This document shows, in pieces, positions 1 through 8,114 of a DNA stretch of 35,917 bases. The notes beneath the pieces were generated by a model. That model saw nothing but the letters and a program-made list of their open reading frames with translations, searched no databases and was not told where the DNA came from. Source of the stretch: JBHENW01 sp046261875 (lineage in GTDB: Bacteria; Acidobacteriota; Thermoanaerobaculia; UBA5066; Gp7-AA6); NCBI GenBank assembly GCA_046261875.1, contig JBHENW010000008.1, positions 1-35,917 on the forward strand, in the 5' to 3' direction. The stretch's first letter is position 1. Each line of letters opens with the position of its first letter. The position numbers and the translations under genes are program-made.

Positions 1-2
1 AC

Positions 3-530
3 GCCGGGTCGTTGGTTGATAGCGTCAAGGAGTTGATGGAGCGAATCCACTACATCCACGAGGAGTTCGACTCGCCGGCGTTGATCGAGGAGTACATCGA
101 GGGACGCGAGATCTATGCGGGCATCCTCGGCAACGAGAACCCCGAGGCGCTCCCTCTGGTCGAGCTCGACCTCTCCAAGCTCCCTCAGGGAACCCCGCGG
201 ATCGCCGGGAAGGAAGTGAAGTGGGAGAAGGAGACGGAGGCGTACAAGGTCACCAAGTCCGCTCCGGTCGAGGATCTGGACGAGGAGACGACTCGACGCC
301 TCTCCGACACCGCCCTGGCCGCGTACCAGGCTCTGAAGCTGCGGGACTACGGCCGCATCGACATGCGTCTGACCGAGAAGGGCGAGGTCTTCGTCATCGA
401 GGCCAACCCGAACCCCTGGCTGGCGTCCTCGGCCGAGTTCGCGATGGCCGGCCGCAAGTCGGGGCGCTCCTACTCCCAGCTCGTCGGCGAGATCGTGGAT
501 CTCGCGCGCGCCCGCTACACCGGCGGATGA
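3..530 (+). CDS. D-alanine-D-alanine ligase-like ATP-grasp protein, 3' end (5' partial)
   Basis: The reading frame is open to the left window edge (first full codon at 3), so the gene is 5' truncated; the in-frame TTG at 12 is probably internal. The visible part is the C-terminal half of an ATP-grasp domain. It contains IEEYIEGREIYAGILGN, a Leu-Val-Glu-Leu-Asp strand, a KW plus basic/acidic loop, the RDYGRIDMRL strand and the Mg-binding IEANPNPWL motif. This pattern (Glu, then Asp-x-Arg, then E-x-NPNP) matches D-Ala-D-Ala ligases and relatives, which join two amino acids using ATP, classically for peptidoglycan precursors. Without the N-terminal half I cannot separate a true Ddl from a peptide-ligase paralogue. 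It stops with TGA directly against the palindromic repeat at 531. Confidence 0.8.
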   Translation, partial: AGSLVDSVKELMERIHYIHEEFDSPALIEEYIEGREIYAGILGNENPEALPLVELDLSKLPQGTPRIAGKEVKWEKETEAYKVTKSAPVEDLDEETTRRLSDTALAAYQALKLRDYGRIDMRLTEKGEVFVIEANPNPWLASSAEFAMAGRKSGRSYSQLVGEIVDLARARYTGG

Positions 531-593
531 GGGGTCAATCGTGCATCCTGCATTGTTGGTCCTCAAAAAATGCAAGAATGCACGACTGACCCC
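531..593. repeat. REP/MITE-like imperfect palindrome, copy 1
   Basis: A 63-bp imperfect palindrome. The left end GGGGTCAATCGTGCAT is matched by the right end ATGCACGACTGACCCC, whose reverse complement differs at one base; inner TGCAT/ATGCA segments continue the pairing around an A-rich loop. It starts on the first base after the ATP-grasp stop and ends on the base before the ATG at 594. A second copy lies at 18863-18926. The form resembles REP or short non-autonomous elements moved in trans by Y1 (IS200-like/RAYT) transposases. That mechanism is inference, since no transposase is in the window. Confidence 0.8.
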
Positions 594-1145
594 ATGAAAA
601 GCGTCCTGGCGGCTCTTCTCTGCCTCGGGCTCGCCGCGGAAGCCGGCGGGCGGCAGATCGGAGGCGTGGAGCTGGCCGACACCGTGACCGTCGAGGGGAA
701 GACGCTCAAGCTGAGCGGCGGCGGGATCCGGACTCGAGCGATCTTCAAGGTCTACGTGGCCGGCCTCTACCTGGAAACGCCCGCCGGGGACGCGGCAGCC
801 GTGGCTTCCTCCGATCAGGTGAAGCGGATGCAGCTCGTCCTTCTCCGCGGCCTCGACAAGGGAAAGATCACCGAGGCCATCATGGAAGGCTTCGAGAAGA
901 ACTCGAAGGCGCAGATGCCGGCGCTGAAGGCGCGGCTCGACCGTTTCAACGCGATGATCCCCGACCTCGAGAAAGGCGACCAGATCGTTCTGACGTACGC
1001 CCCCGGCAAGGGGACGGAGGTCGCCGCGAAAGGCGCCGCGAAAGGCACGATCGAAGGGAAGGACTTCGCCGACGCGCTCTTTTCGGTCTGGCTCGGACCC
1101 AACCCCGTCCAGGAGGATCTGAAGAAGGCGTTGCTGGGAGGCTAA
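594..1145 (+). CDS. Secreted chalcone-isomerase-like protein
   Basis: 183 residues. I start at ATG 594 because it opens a typical signal peptide (MKSVLAALLCLGLAAEAGG). An upstream in-frame ATG at 570 lies inside the palindromic repeat and would put polar residues before the signal. The mature part has GVELADTVTVEGKTLKLSG, then FKVYVAGLYLE and a run of about 100 residues ending in DALFSVWLGPNPVQEDLKKALLG. This is the layout of the bacterial chalcone-isomerase-like family (Chalcone_3 type). These are periplasmic proteins with the plant CHI fold but usually no proven isomerase activity, so substrate and role are unknown. No Shine-Dalgarno is evident because the repeat abuts the start codon. Confidence 0.82.
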   Translation: MKSVLAALLCLGLAAEAGGRQIGGVELADTVTVEGKTLKLSGGGIRTRAIFKVYVAGLYLETPAGDAAAVASSDQVKRMQLVLLRGLDKGKITEAIMEGFEKNSKAQMPALKARLDRFNAMIPDLEKGDQIVLTYAPGKGTEVAAKGAAKGTIEGKDFADALFSVWLGPNPVQEDLKKALLGG

Positions 1146-1174
1146 CGGTCCCGTCCGCCCCGAGGTTCCGTCTC

Positions 1175-2458
1175 CTAGGCCGCGGCGTTCTCCTGTGTCC
1201 TGAGGAAGCGGCGCCGGAACCGGTCGACAGCGGAGCCGAGGAACATCAGCTCCATCCAGAAACGCGAGGTGAGGGAAACCTTCTCGACGCCACCCGCCAG
1301 GGTCGTCGTGACGACCGCGCGGATGACGTCGAAGGGGGCCTTCGCGCAGAAGGCCTCGAAAAAGACGGGGTCGTAAAACGCGTACACGAACCGGCGGAAG
1401 CGCCGAAAGAGCCGGTTCGCCTGCCGCTCGTAGTCCGCCAGCGCCGACGCGCGGACCGGCCCCGGGGATGCCAGCGCGCGGTCGAGAGCGACACCCGCGC
1501 GCTCTCCCGTCGCCATCGCGAGGAACACCCCGGTCGAGAAGACGGGATCGAGGAACGTCGCCGCATCGCCCACCAGGACGTAGCCGTCCCCGACGAGCCG
1601 GGCGGAAGCGGCGGAGTAGTCGGAGATCCCGACCACCCGGCTCGTGCGCCGGGCTCCCCCGAGGAGCTCGGGCATCCGCGCCGAACGGGCGACCAGGGCT
1701 TCGAAGCGCTCCTCGAGGCCGACCGGCAGACCCTCGCGTTTCGTCAGCGCCGGCTCGAAGACGGCTCCGACGCTGCAGGTGCCGTCGGAGAAGGGAATGA
1801 TCCAGTACCAGACCCCGTCGTCGATCGGAAGGAGGATGTCCCCCGGCTCGTGCCCCTCGGGCCACCGCATCCCCTCGTAGTGCGCGAAGAGCCCGGCGCG
1901 CTTGAGCTTCGAGTCGAAGCGGCGCGTGCCGAGCGTCCGGGAGAGGATCGCCTCCTGACCGGAGGCGTCCACGACGGCGCGCGCCTCGATCTCCCGCGGG
2001 CCCCGGGAGGTCTCGACGAGGACCCCCTTCGCGGCGCCTTCCTCGAAGAGGACACGGGCCACCGGCGTCCCGTCGTGGACTTCCACTCCCGACTCGCGGG
2101 AATGCTCCAGGAGCAGCTCGTCGAACTCGGCGCGCTTGACGTGGTACGCCATCGGGTGCCGGTCGTCGAGCCCGTGCCGGAAGACGACGGGTCGGGTCCC
2201 GCCGGTCATCTCGTTCCAGAAGTACGCGCCGAACTTCTTCTGATAGCCGGCGGCCGCGACCTTCTCCGCCACGCCGAGCCGCTCGAGGATCGGGAGGTTG
2301 AAGGGGAGAAGCGATTCCCCCACGTGGAAGCGGGGGAACTGTTCCTTCTCGAACAATACGACGCGGCGTCCGCGCCGGGCGAGGGTCGTCGCGACGGTCG
2401 AGCCCGCAGGCCCGCCGCCGATGACGACCGCGTCGTAAGATTCCGGCATCGCGGGCAT
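1175..2458 (-). CDS. FAD-dependent oxidoreductase, flavin-halogenase-like
   Basis: 427 residues from ATG 2458; ATG 2449 is the alternative, and the open frame further upstream lacks coding character. Residues 9-40 form a Rossmann FAD site (VVIGGGPAGS, then a strand ending in FEK). FPRFHVGESLLP follows at 41-52, and GDAATFLDPVFSTG at 297-310 is the second FAD motif. This is the geranylgeranyl-reductase / tryptophan-halogenase superfamily. Residues 217-222 read WYWIIP, which fits the WxWxIP motif used to recognise flavin-dependent halogenases, and a GYQKKFGAYF stretch at 71-80 carries candidate active-site lysines. Many non-halogenating dehydrogenases in the group share these features, so halogenation is possible but not shown. 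It is divergent from the ABC importer across about 55 bp, and no flavin reductase gene is adjacent. Confidence 0.8.
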   Translation of the reverse strand: MPAMPESYDAVVIGGGPAGSTVATTLARRGRRVVLFEKEQFPRFHVGESLLPFNLPILERLGVAEKVAAAGYQKKFGAYFWNEMTGGTRPVVFRHGLDDRHPMAYHVKRAEFDELLLEHSRESGVEVHDGTPVARVLFEEGAAKGVLVETSRGPREIEARAVVDASGQEAILSRTLGTRRFDSKLKRAGLFAHYEGMRWPEGHEPGDILLPIDDGVWYWIIPFSDGTCSVGAVFEPALTKREGLPVGLEERFEALVARSARMPELLGGARRTSRVVGISDYSAASARLVGDGYVLVGDAATFLDPVFSTGVFLAMATGERAGVALDRALASPGPVRASALADYERQANRLFRRFRRFVYAFYDPVFFEAFCAKAPFDVIRAVVTTTLAGGVEKVSLTSRFWMELMFLGSAVDRFRRRFLRTQENAAA

Positions 2459-2513
2459 TTTCTCAGAACGAGAGGACGAGCGCCCCCCGGCGCCGGCGCT
2501 GGAGTATCGAGGC
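2459..2513. promoter_or_regulatory. Short divergent intergenic region
   Basis: Only about 55 bp separate the flavoprotein start (minus) from the ABC ATPase GTG start (plus), so promoters for both directions must overlap each other or the coding ends. GGAG at 2501-2504 is a plausible Shine-Dalgarno for GTG 2514 with 9-nt spacing. I could not identify convincing -35/-10 pairs. Confidence 0.35.
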
Positions 2514-3224
2514 GTGCGCAAGAGCTTCGCTCCCGGCCAGCCGGTCCTCGAGGACTTCACGCTTTCGGTCGCCGCCGGGGAGACCGTGGCCCTGCTGGGC
2601 CCTTCCGGCTGCGGGAAGACCACCGCGCTGAAGCTCGGGAACCGGTTGCTCGACGCGGACGCCGGCGAGGTCCGGGTGGACGGCCGGGAAGTGAAGGGGG
2701 AAGACCCGGTCCGGCTGCGCCGCGCGATCGGCTACGTGATCCAGGACTCGGGTCTCTTTCCGCATTGGGACGTGCTCCGAAACGTCGAGACCGTGCCGGC
2801 GCTGCTCGGATGGACCGAGGCCCGCCGGCGCGGCCGCGCCGAGGAGCTCCTCGCGATGGTCGGGCTGCCGCCGCGCGAGTTCGGCTTCCGGCGCCCGCGG
2901 GAGCTCTCCGGCGGGCAAAAGCAGCGCGTCGGCGTGGCGCGCGCCCTGGCCGCGGATCCGCCGCTCGTCCTCATGGACGAGCCTTTCGGAGCGCTCGATC
3001 CCATCGCGCGGCGCGCGCTGCAGCGCGAGTTCATGCAATGGAAGCGGCGCCTCGGCAAGGCGGTCCTGCTCGTGACCCACGACGTGCGCGAGGCGTTTCG
3101 CCTCGCCGACCGCGTCGCCGTGATGGAAGAGGGAAAGATCCGGCAGGTCGGCTCCCCGGCGGAGCTCCGCGCGAGCCCGGGAAGCGCGTTCGTCCGGGAG
3201 TTCCTGGCGGAGGACGAGGATTGA
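2514..3224 (+). CDS. Quaternary-amine (OpuC/Osm-type) ABC transporter ATPase
   Basis: 236 residues. It energises uptake of an osmoprotectant-type quaternary amine (glycine betaine, choline or carnitine class) at the inner membrane face. All nucleotide-binding motifs are present: Walker A GPSGCGKTT (29-37), Q-loop VIQDSGLFPHW (75-85), signature LSGGQKQR (131-138), Walker B LVLMDEPFGALD (151-162) and H-loop THD (188-190). The FPHW stretch after the Q-loop and the family of the next two genes place it in the OpuCA/ProV group. It lacks the C-terminal CBS domains found in OpuCA/OpuAA, so ionic-strength sensing by CBS is absent. The start is uncertain: GTG 2514 has a GGAG upstream, but the in-frame LEYRG codons before it look like the usual first beta-strand, which would need a CTG start at 2499. 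Confidence 0.88.
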   Translation: MRKSFAPGQPVLEDFTLSVAAGETVALLGPSGCGKTTALKLGNRLLDADAGEVRVDGREVKGEDPVRLRRAIGYVIQDSGLFPHWDVLRNVETVPALLGWTEARRRGRAEELLAMVGLPPREFGFRRPRELSGGQKQRVGVARALAADPPLVLMDEPFGALDPIARRALQREFMQWKRRLGKAVLLVTHDVREAFRLADRVAVMEEGKIRQVGSPAELRASPGSAFVREFLAEDED

Positions 3225-3874
3225 GCGGGCTCGGAAGCTTCCTCTGGGAGCGCCGGGCCGAGATCGCGGCGCTGACCGGAGAGCACCTCGTCCTCGTCGC
3301 CGTCTCGACGCTCCTGGCGGCGGCGGTCGGGATCCCGACGGGGGTGCTGCTCGCGCGCCGGCCGCGCCTAGCCCCCCCGATTCTCGGTTTCGCCAACGTC
3401 GTGCAGACGATCCCGAGCCTCGCGCTGTTCGGCCTGCTCATCCCGCTGCCGCTCATCGGGGGGATCGGGGCGCGCACGGCGATCGTCGCTTTGATCGTCT
3501 ATGCGCTGCTTCCGATCCTGCGCAACACGCACGCCGGCATCGTTTCCGTGGATCCCGCGGTCGTCGAGGCGGCGACGGGCCTGGGCATGAGCCCCGGCCA
3601 GCGTCTCCGGCTGGTGGAGCTCCCCCTCGCCTTTCCCGTCGTGCTCGCCGGCGTGCGCATCGCGACCGTCGTGTCGATCGGGCTGGCGACGATCGCCGCC
3701 GCGATCGGGGCCGGCGGACTCGGGGTCCTGATCTACCGGGGCATCGCGGTCGTGGACAACCGCCTGATCCTCGCCGGGGCGCTCCCGGCGGCGCTCCTCG
3801 CCGTCGCGGCCGATCTCGCTCTGAGCGGGGTGGAGCGGCGGTCCGCCGCGGGGCGCTCGCGGAGGAGCGCGTGA
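3221..3874 (+). CDS. Quaternary-amine ABC transporter permease (OpuCB/OsmW-like)
   Basis: 217 residues starting at TTG 3221, overlapping the ATPase stop by 4 nt (TTGA) with a GAGGA just upstream; this implies translational coupling. The frame stays open for about 1.4 kb further upstream, but that part is antisense to the flavoprotein and not coding. It is hydrophobic with about five membrane spans and carries the binding-protein-dependent permease EAA-type loop, VEAATGLGMSPGQRLRLVELPLAFPVVLAG by position (about residues 108-140), including the conserved EAA...G core. The VQTIPSLALFGLL segment near residue 60 is typical of the OpuCB/YehW/OsmW group. It forms the membrane channel with the ATPase. 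Only one permease gene is present, so a homodimeric channel is likely. Confidence 0.88.
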   Translation: MSGLGSFLWERRAEIAALTGEHLVLVAVSTLLAAAVGIPTGVLLARRPRLAPPILGFANVVQTIPSLALFGLLIPLPLIGGIGARTAIVALIVYALLPILRNTHAGIVSVDPAVVEAATGLGMSPGQRLRLVELPLAFPVVLAGVRIATVVSIGLATIAAAIGAGGLGVLIYRGIAVVDNRLILAGALPAALLAVAADLALSGVERRSAAGRSRRSA

Positions 3875-4746
3875 GGAGGGGCGCCGTGCTGCTCGCGGCG
3901 TTCCTGCTGCTGTCCGCATGCCGCGAAGGCGAGCGGCCGATCCGGATCGGGTCGAAGAACTTTTCCGAGCAGGTGCTCCTCGGAGAGATCCTGGCGCAGG
4001 CGCTGGAGGCACGCGGCCTCGCCGTGGACCGGCGCCTCAACCTCGGGGGGACCTTCGTGTGTCACCGCGCGCTCACGGCGGGAGAGCTCGACGCCTACCC
4101 GGAATATACGGGGACGGCCTTCACCGCGATCCTCACGCAGAAACCGGTCTCGGATCCGGCCGCCGTTCGCCGGGTCGTCGCGGAGGAATACGCGAAGCGG
4201 TGGGACGCCGTCTGGGGGCCGCCGCTCGGATTCGAGAACACGTTTGCGATCGTGGTCCGCGGCGACGACGCGCGGCGCCTGGGGCTGCGGCGGATCTCCG
4301 ACCTCGCGGCGCGCGGCAAGGCGTTTCGGCCCGGCTTCGGCTACGAGTTCCTCGAGCGCGAAGACGGGTACCCCGGGCTCGCGCGCGCCTACGGTCTCGA
4401 TTTCGCGCAGCGTCCCGCCCAGATGGACCTCGGGCTGCTCTATCCGGCGCTCCAGAGCGGCACCGTGGACGTCGTCGCCGGCAACTCCACGGACGGTCTG
4501 ATTGCCGCCCTCGGGTTCGTCGTTTTGGAAGACGACAGGCGCTACTTTCCTCCTTACGAGGCGGCGTTCGTCGTGCGCGGGCAGATCTGGCGGGAGAGAA
4601 AGGGCGTCCGAGGGGTGGTCGAGAGTCTCGGCGGGCTCCTCGGGGCCGACGAGATGCGCCGCCTGAACGCGCGGATCGACCGGGACAAGCTGCGGCCGGA
4701 GAACGTCGCCCGCGACTTCCTGAGAGCCCGCAGCTTCATTCGCTGA
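3871..4746 (+). CDS. Quaternary-amine ABC transporter substrate-binding lipoprotein (OpuCC/OsmX-like)
   Basis: 291 residues from GTG 3871, overlapping the permease stop (GTGA) with GGAGGA ten bases upstream. The signal ends in a lipobox, LLSAC, with the lipidated Cys at 17, so the protein is tethered to a membrane. The mature protein is an OpuAC-type periplasmic binding domain. It begins IRIGSKNFSEQVLLGEIL, then a GGTFVCHRAL turn, and GELDAYPEYTGTA, which are hallmarks of glycine betaine/choline/carnitine-binding OpuCC and OsmX proteins. NSTDG follows near residue 210. It completes a three-gene importer in the usual ATPase-permease-receptor order. The exact ligand cannot be read from sequence. 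Confidence 0.9.
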   Translation: MRRGAVLLAAFLLLSACREGERPIRIGSKNFSEQVLLGEILAQALEARGLAVDRRLNLGGTFVCHRALTAGELDAYPEYTGTAFTAILTQKPVSDPAAVRRVVAEEYAKRWDAVWGPPLGFENTFAIVVRGDDARRLGLRRISDLAARGKAFRPGFGYEFLEREDGYPGLARAYGLDFAQRPAQMDLGLLYPALQSGTVDVVAGNSTDGLIAALGFVVLEDDRRYFPPYEAAFVVRGQIWRERKGVRGVVESLGGLLGADEMRRLNARIDRDKLRPENVARDFLRARSFIR

Positions 4747-4846
4747 GCGATTGAGCCGATCGGCGGGCTCATGTCCTTACCTAAGCCGAACTTAAGAAAT
4801 TCGTCCTCGCGGCGGGAGCTGATCTCTACTCCGGGCGGGGGTGGCC

Positions 4847-6193
4847 ATGAAACTCTCGACCGGTCGGCGGATCGCTTGCGGCGCCGCGGCGCTCGCCCTT
4901 CTCCTGCTCGCCAGTACCGGCTCCCGCGTCGCGCCGGAGCGGCGGGTTGCCGATCGAGTCACGCTCGCCGGGCTCCCGGCCGACTTCGTCGAGAACCGGG
5001 GCCAGTGGGGCGGCTCGGCGAGGTTCGTGGCCAGGAGAGGCTCCCTCCTCGCCGCCTTCCACCCCGACTCGGTACGGATTCACCAGGGCGATGAAACCCC
5101 TCTCACCCTGCGGTTCATGGCGGCCTCGGAGAACGTCGCGCTCGTCGGCGAAGAGCGGCGGCCCGGCCGATACAACTTCTTCTTCGGAAACGACCCGCGG
5201 CAGTGGCGCTCGGAGGTGCCCGCGTGGGGGAGCGTCCTCTATCGGGGTCTCTATCCCGGCGTCGATCTGCGGATCCGGGAGGAAGCCGGGCGCCTCGAAT
5301 ACGACCTGATGCTCGCGCCGGGAAGGGACCTTGCGCAGGTCGCGATCCGGACCGAGACCGCCTGCGGTCTTGGCCTCGAGTCCGACGGCTCGCTCTCGAT
5401 ACGTACGGACAGCGGGACTCTTCGGCAGACGCCGCCGCGGACGTGGGAAGTCCTCCGCGACGGCCGGAGGCGGCCGATCGAATCGCGATTCCGGATCCTC
5501 GGCGACGAACGGTACGGGTTCGAGGTTCCCGGGCGCGACCAGAAGCTGGCCCTCGTGGTCGACCCGGGCCTCGAGTGGTCCACGTTCCTCGGAGGTTTCG
5601 ACCGCGAGGAGATCCACGGCATGGCGGTGGCGGCCGACGGATCCGGCGACGTCATCGTCGCGGGATCGACGTGGTCGTCGGACTTTCCGGCCTCGAGCGG
5701 GTCCCGCGGGGCGAGTCCGCTCGTGCCGTTCGTCGCGCGGGTGACCTCGAACGGATCGGCGCTCGTTTACGCGACCCTCTTCGGCGGTACCGACGGCAAC
5801 GTCTCCTTCGGCCTGGACCTGGCCCTCGACGCATCGAGCGCGCCGGTCCTGGTCGGAGAGACGAACTCGGCGACTTTTCCGACGACTCCCGGCGCCTACG
5901 ACCCGACCTTCAACGAGCCGTCCGCGCAGATCAACCGGGGGTGGGATGCTTTCGTGACCCGGTTCGATGCTTCGGGCGGCCGCATGGTCTTTTCGACGTT
6001 TCTCGGAGCGGAGCGCCACCCACGTTCGATCCCGGCCAGGTCGGCTCCAAGCGCGGCGGGGATGAGAGCGCGCGGGCGGTGGCCGTGGACGCATCCGGAG
6101 CCATCATCGTTTCGGGGGCAACCGACTCGGACGACTTCCCGACGACCTCAGGCGCTTACGACAGGACGCACGAGTACCTGGAAGTTCCGGTGA
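4847..6193 (+). CDS. SBBP protein fragment 1 (N-terminal domain and first propeller repeats)
   Basis: First frame of the interrupted gene. ATG 4847 is preferred over GTG 4841, with a G-rich stretch just upstream. MKLSTGRRIACGAAALALLL is the signal peptide. DFVENRGQW then opens the domain that commonly precedes SBBP repeats, and STFLGGFDREEIHGMAVA marks the first propeller blade. Homology ends near 6010, after VFSTFLGAE; the remaining codons to the stop at 6191-6193 are out-of-frame read-through. Confidence 0.7.
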   Translation: MKLSTGRRIACGAAALALLLLASTGSRVAPERRVADRVTLAGLPADFVENRGQWGGSARFVARRGSLLAAFHPDSVRIHQGDETPLTLRFMAASENVALVGEERRPGRYNFFFGNDPRQWRSEVPAWGSVLYRGLYPGVDLRIREEAGRLEYDLMLAPGRDLAQVAIRTETACGLGLESDGSLSIRTDSGTLRQTPPRTWEVLRDGRRRPIESRFRILGDERYGFEVPGRDQKLALVVDPGLEWSTFLGGFDREEIHGMAVAADGSGDVIVAGSTWSSDFPASSGSRGASPLVPFVARVTSNGSALVYATLFGGTDGNVSFGLDLALDASSAPVLVGETNSATFPTTPGAYDPTFNEPSAQINRGWDAFVTRFDASGGRMVFSTFLGAERHPRSIPARSAPSAAGMRARGRWPWTHPEPSSFRGQPTRTTSRRPQALTTGRTSTWKFR

Positions 6194-6915
6194 GCGTCGG
6201 TGAGAACGTGGGCACGGCCATCGCGGACACGGACTCGTTCATCGCGCGCCTCGACCCGACGGGCTCGCAACTGACCTACTCGACGTTCCTGGGCGAACAG
6301 GCCGACGACCTCGTCCGGGACCTGGTCGTCGACTCCCTGGGATTCGTCACCGTCGTCGGCGTCCAGGCGCCGATCGAGACCTTCGACGGCGCGGGCAACC
6401 GCACGGACCACGGCACGCCCTTCCCGACGACGCCGGACGCTCTCGCGCGGACGTACCTGGGGGCATCCGACGCGTTCGTCGCGCGACTGAAGCTCGATGG
6501 AGGCGGCGCCGGGGACCTGAAGTACTCGACGATCTTCGGCGGCTTCTACATCGACGAGGGGTCCGGGATCGCGCTCGACTCGAACAACCGCGAGCACGTA
6601 ACGATCTGCGGCTGGAACCGCTCCTGGGACTTTCCGACGACGCCCGGAGCGTGGCGCCGCACCCCCATTTTTCTCTCGGACGCCATCCGTACTACTCCGG
6701 GTTCGTTTCGCGCTTCCGCTTTCCAGCGGCGGGGGGCGGATCGCTCGTGTGGTCCACGCTCATCGAGGGCTCGATCGGCGCTCAGATCGCCGAGCGCATC
6801 GCGATCGACCCCTCGGGCGACGTCATCGTGGTCGGGACGGACTCGGGCGGCCTTCCGACGACGGAACGGTCGTACAAGCGCGCCCCTTCGGCCGGCGTCT
6901 ACGTCTATCGCCTGA
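6016..6915 (+). CDS. SBBP protein fragment 2 (middle propeller repeats)
   Basis: Second frame, picking up the same protein at PPTFDPGQVGSK (6016) and continuing through ARAVAVDASGAIIVSGATDS, SFIARLDPTGSQLTYSTFLG and further blades to about DFPTTPGAWRRTP (about 6660). From about 6680 to the stop the translation is arginine/serine-rich out-of-frame sequence. It has no start codon of its own with a ribosome site, so it would be translated only with the upstream frame restored. Confidence 0.6.
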   Translation, partial: PPTFDPGQVGSKRGGDESARAVAVDASGAIIVSGATDSDDFPTTSGAYDRTHEYLEVPVSVGENVGTAIADTDSFIARLDPTGSQLTYSTFLGEQADDLVRDLVVDSLGFVTVVGVQAPIETFDGAGNRTDHGTPFPTTPDALARTYLGASDAFVARLKLDGGGAGDLKYSTIFGGFYIDEGSGIALDSNNREHVTICGWNRSWDFPTTPGAWRRTPIFLSDAIRTTPGSFRASAFQRRGADRSCGPRSSRARSALRSPSASRSTPRATSSWSGRTRAAFRRRNGRTSAPLRPASTSIA

Positions 6916-8114
6916 GCGGTGACGGTCGCAGCCTGCTCTACGGGACGTTCCTGCACTCTCCGTCGACGACCTTTCACGACTTCGTACATGTCGCCTCGAC
7001 CGGGCCGCGCGCGGTCATCGTCGCGGGCGGAACGCTGAAGCCGGACTTTCCCACGACCGCCGGCGCCTTCGACCGCGTCTTCGGCAGCGACGGAACGAGC
7101 GACAACTTCCACCGGTTCGATGCTTTCGTCGCCAAGCTGACGCTGGACCCTCAGGCGACGGCCGACACGACGGCCGCAGCGCCGGCGCTCGTCAGCCCCG
7201 CCGAGGGGGCGGCTCACCCGACCGGTGGGGACGTCACCTTCGACTGGACCGACGTCGCCGATCCGTCCGGGGTGCAGGCTTACGAGCTCGCCGTGACGTC
7301 GAACCCCGATTTCCTGCCCGGCTTCGGCTTCTTCTGGCTCCCCAACGGCGGGTTCTTCACGGAATCGCGGCTCACGTTCCCCGCGAGCAACTCGGGCGTG
7401 TATTACTGGAGGGTCCGGACTCTCGACGGGGCCAACAACTTCAGCCCGTGGTCCGCCACGCGCCGCTTCGTCGTTGGAGACGCGAGTTGGACGAACTTCG
7501 CGGCCGTCGTCCTGACCCCGAACGGAATCGTCAGCGGCAGCACGGCGCAGGGGAAGATCTTCGTCCAGAACTTCGCGCCCGCCGGAGGAAAGGTCTACAC
7601 GCTCACGAGCAGCAACACCTCCGCCGCGACCGTGCCGTCGACCGTGACCGTCCCGGCCGGCGCGAACAGCGCGACCTTCACCGTCACCGCCCGGACGGTG
7701 TCGAAATCGACGCCTGTCCAGCTGACGGTCTGGGCCGAAGGCAACGGCGACCACCCGGTGTTGTGGGTCGATCCCGCGCCGCCGGGCGTCGTCATGGTGT
7801 CATCACTCACTTTGAGCCCGACGACGGTCGCCGGCGGCGGCTCTTCGCAGGGGACCGTGGCCCTGAACGCGGCGGCTCCTTCCGGAGGCGCCGTCGTCAC
7901 GCTGTCCAGCGGCAACCCGACCGTTGCGAGCGTGCCGGCGAGCGTGGCGATTCCGGCCGGGCTGATGAGCGCGAGCTTCTCCATCGCGACGCAAGCGGTT
8001 TCCACCTCGACGCCGGTGACGATCGGCGCCGCATACGGCGGCAGCAACACCGCGGCGACTCTGACCGTCTCCCCCCCGCTCCTCCCGCGGCCCCTTCGCT
8101 CATCAGTCCCGTAA
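6651..8114 (+). CDS. SBBP protein fragment 3 (last propeller blades, FN3-like and Ig-like domains)
   Basis: Third frame; homology resumes at HPYYSGFVSRFRF (about 6684). The last SBBP blades run to about 7150 (DAFVAKLTLDPQAT). An FN3-like domain follows, ALVSPAEGAAHPTGGDVTFDW to WSATRRFVV. Two mutually similar Ig-like repeats come next; each has a LTPNG/LSPTT start, a strand like GKVYTLTSSN or GAVVTLSSGN, and VPAG/IPAG near the end. In-frame homology ends at TLTVSPP, exactly at the C7 run 8071-8077. Confidence 0.65.
   Translation: MAPHPHFSLGRHPYYSGFVSRFRFPAAGGGSLVWSTLIEGSIGAQIAERIAIDPSGDVIVVGTDSGGLPTTERSYKRAPSAGVYVYRLSGDGRSLLYGTFLHSPSTTFHDFVHVASTGPRAVIVAGGTLKPDFPTTAGAFDRVFGSDGTSDNFHRFDAFVAKLTLDPQATADTTAAAPALVSPAEGAAHPTGGDVTFDWTDVADPSGVQAYELAVTSNPDFLPGFGFFWLPNGGFFTESRLTFPASNSGVYYWRVRTLDGANNFSPWSATRRFVVGDASWTNFAAVVLTPNGIVSGSTAQGKIFVQNFAPAGGKVYTLTSSNTSAATVPSTVTVPAGANSATFTVTARTVSKSTPVQLTVWAEGNGDHPVLWVDPAPPGVVMVSSLTLSPTTVAGGGSSQGTVALNAAAPSGGAVVTLSSGNPTVASVPASVAIPAGLMSASFSIATQAVSTSTPVTIGAAYGGSNTAATLTVSPPLLPRPLRSSVP

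Noticed and set aside
1175..2458. Confident call of a tryptophan halogenase
   Set aside because: WxWxIP-like motif is present, but overall features are equally those of halogenase-like dehydrogenases and no flavin reductase or biosynthetic genes are near.
1850..3220. Long open frame continuous with the permease, suggesting a giant fused protein
   Set aside because: This part is antisense to the flavoprotein and overlaps the ABC ATPase in another frame; its translation is Arg/Pro/Gly-rich noise. The permease proper starts at 3221 with a coupled TTG.
4753..4772. TGAGCC/GGCTCA hairpin after the binding-protein gene as a terminator
   Set aside because: Only 6 bp of stem with an 8-nt loop and no T-tract; too weak to call.
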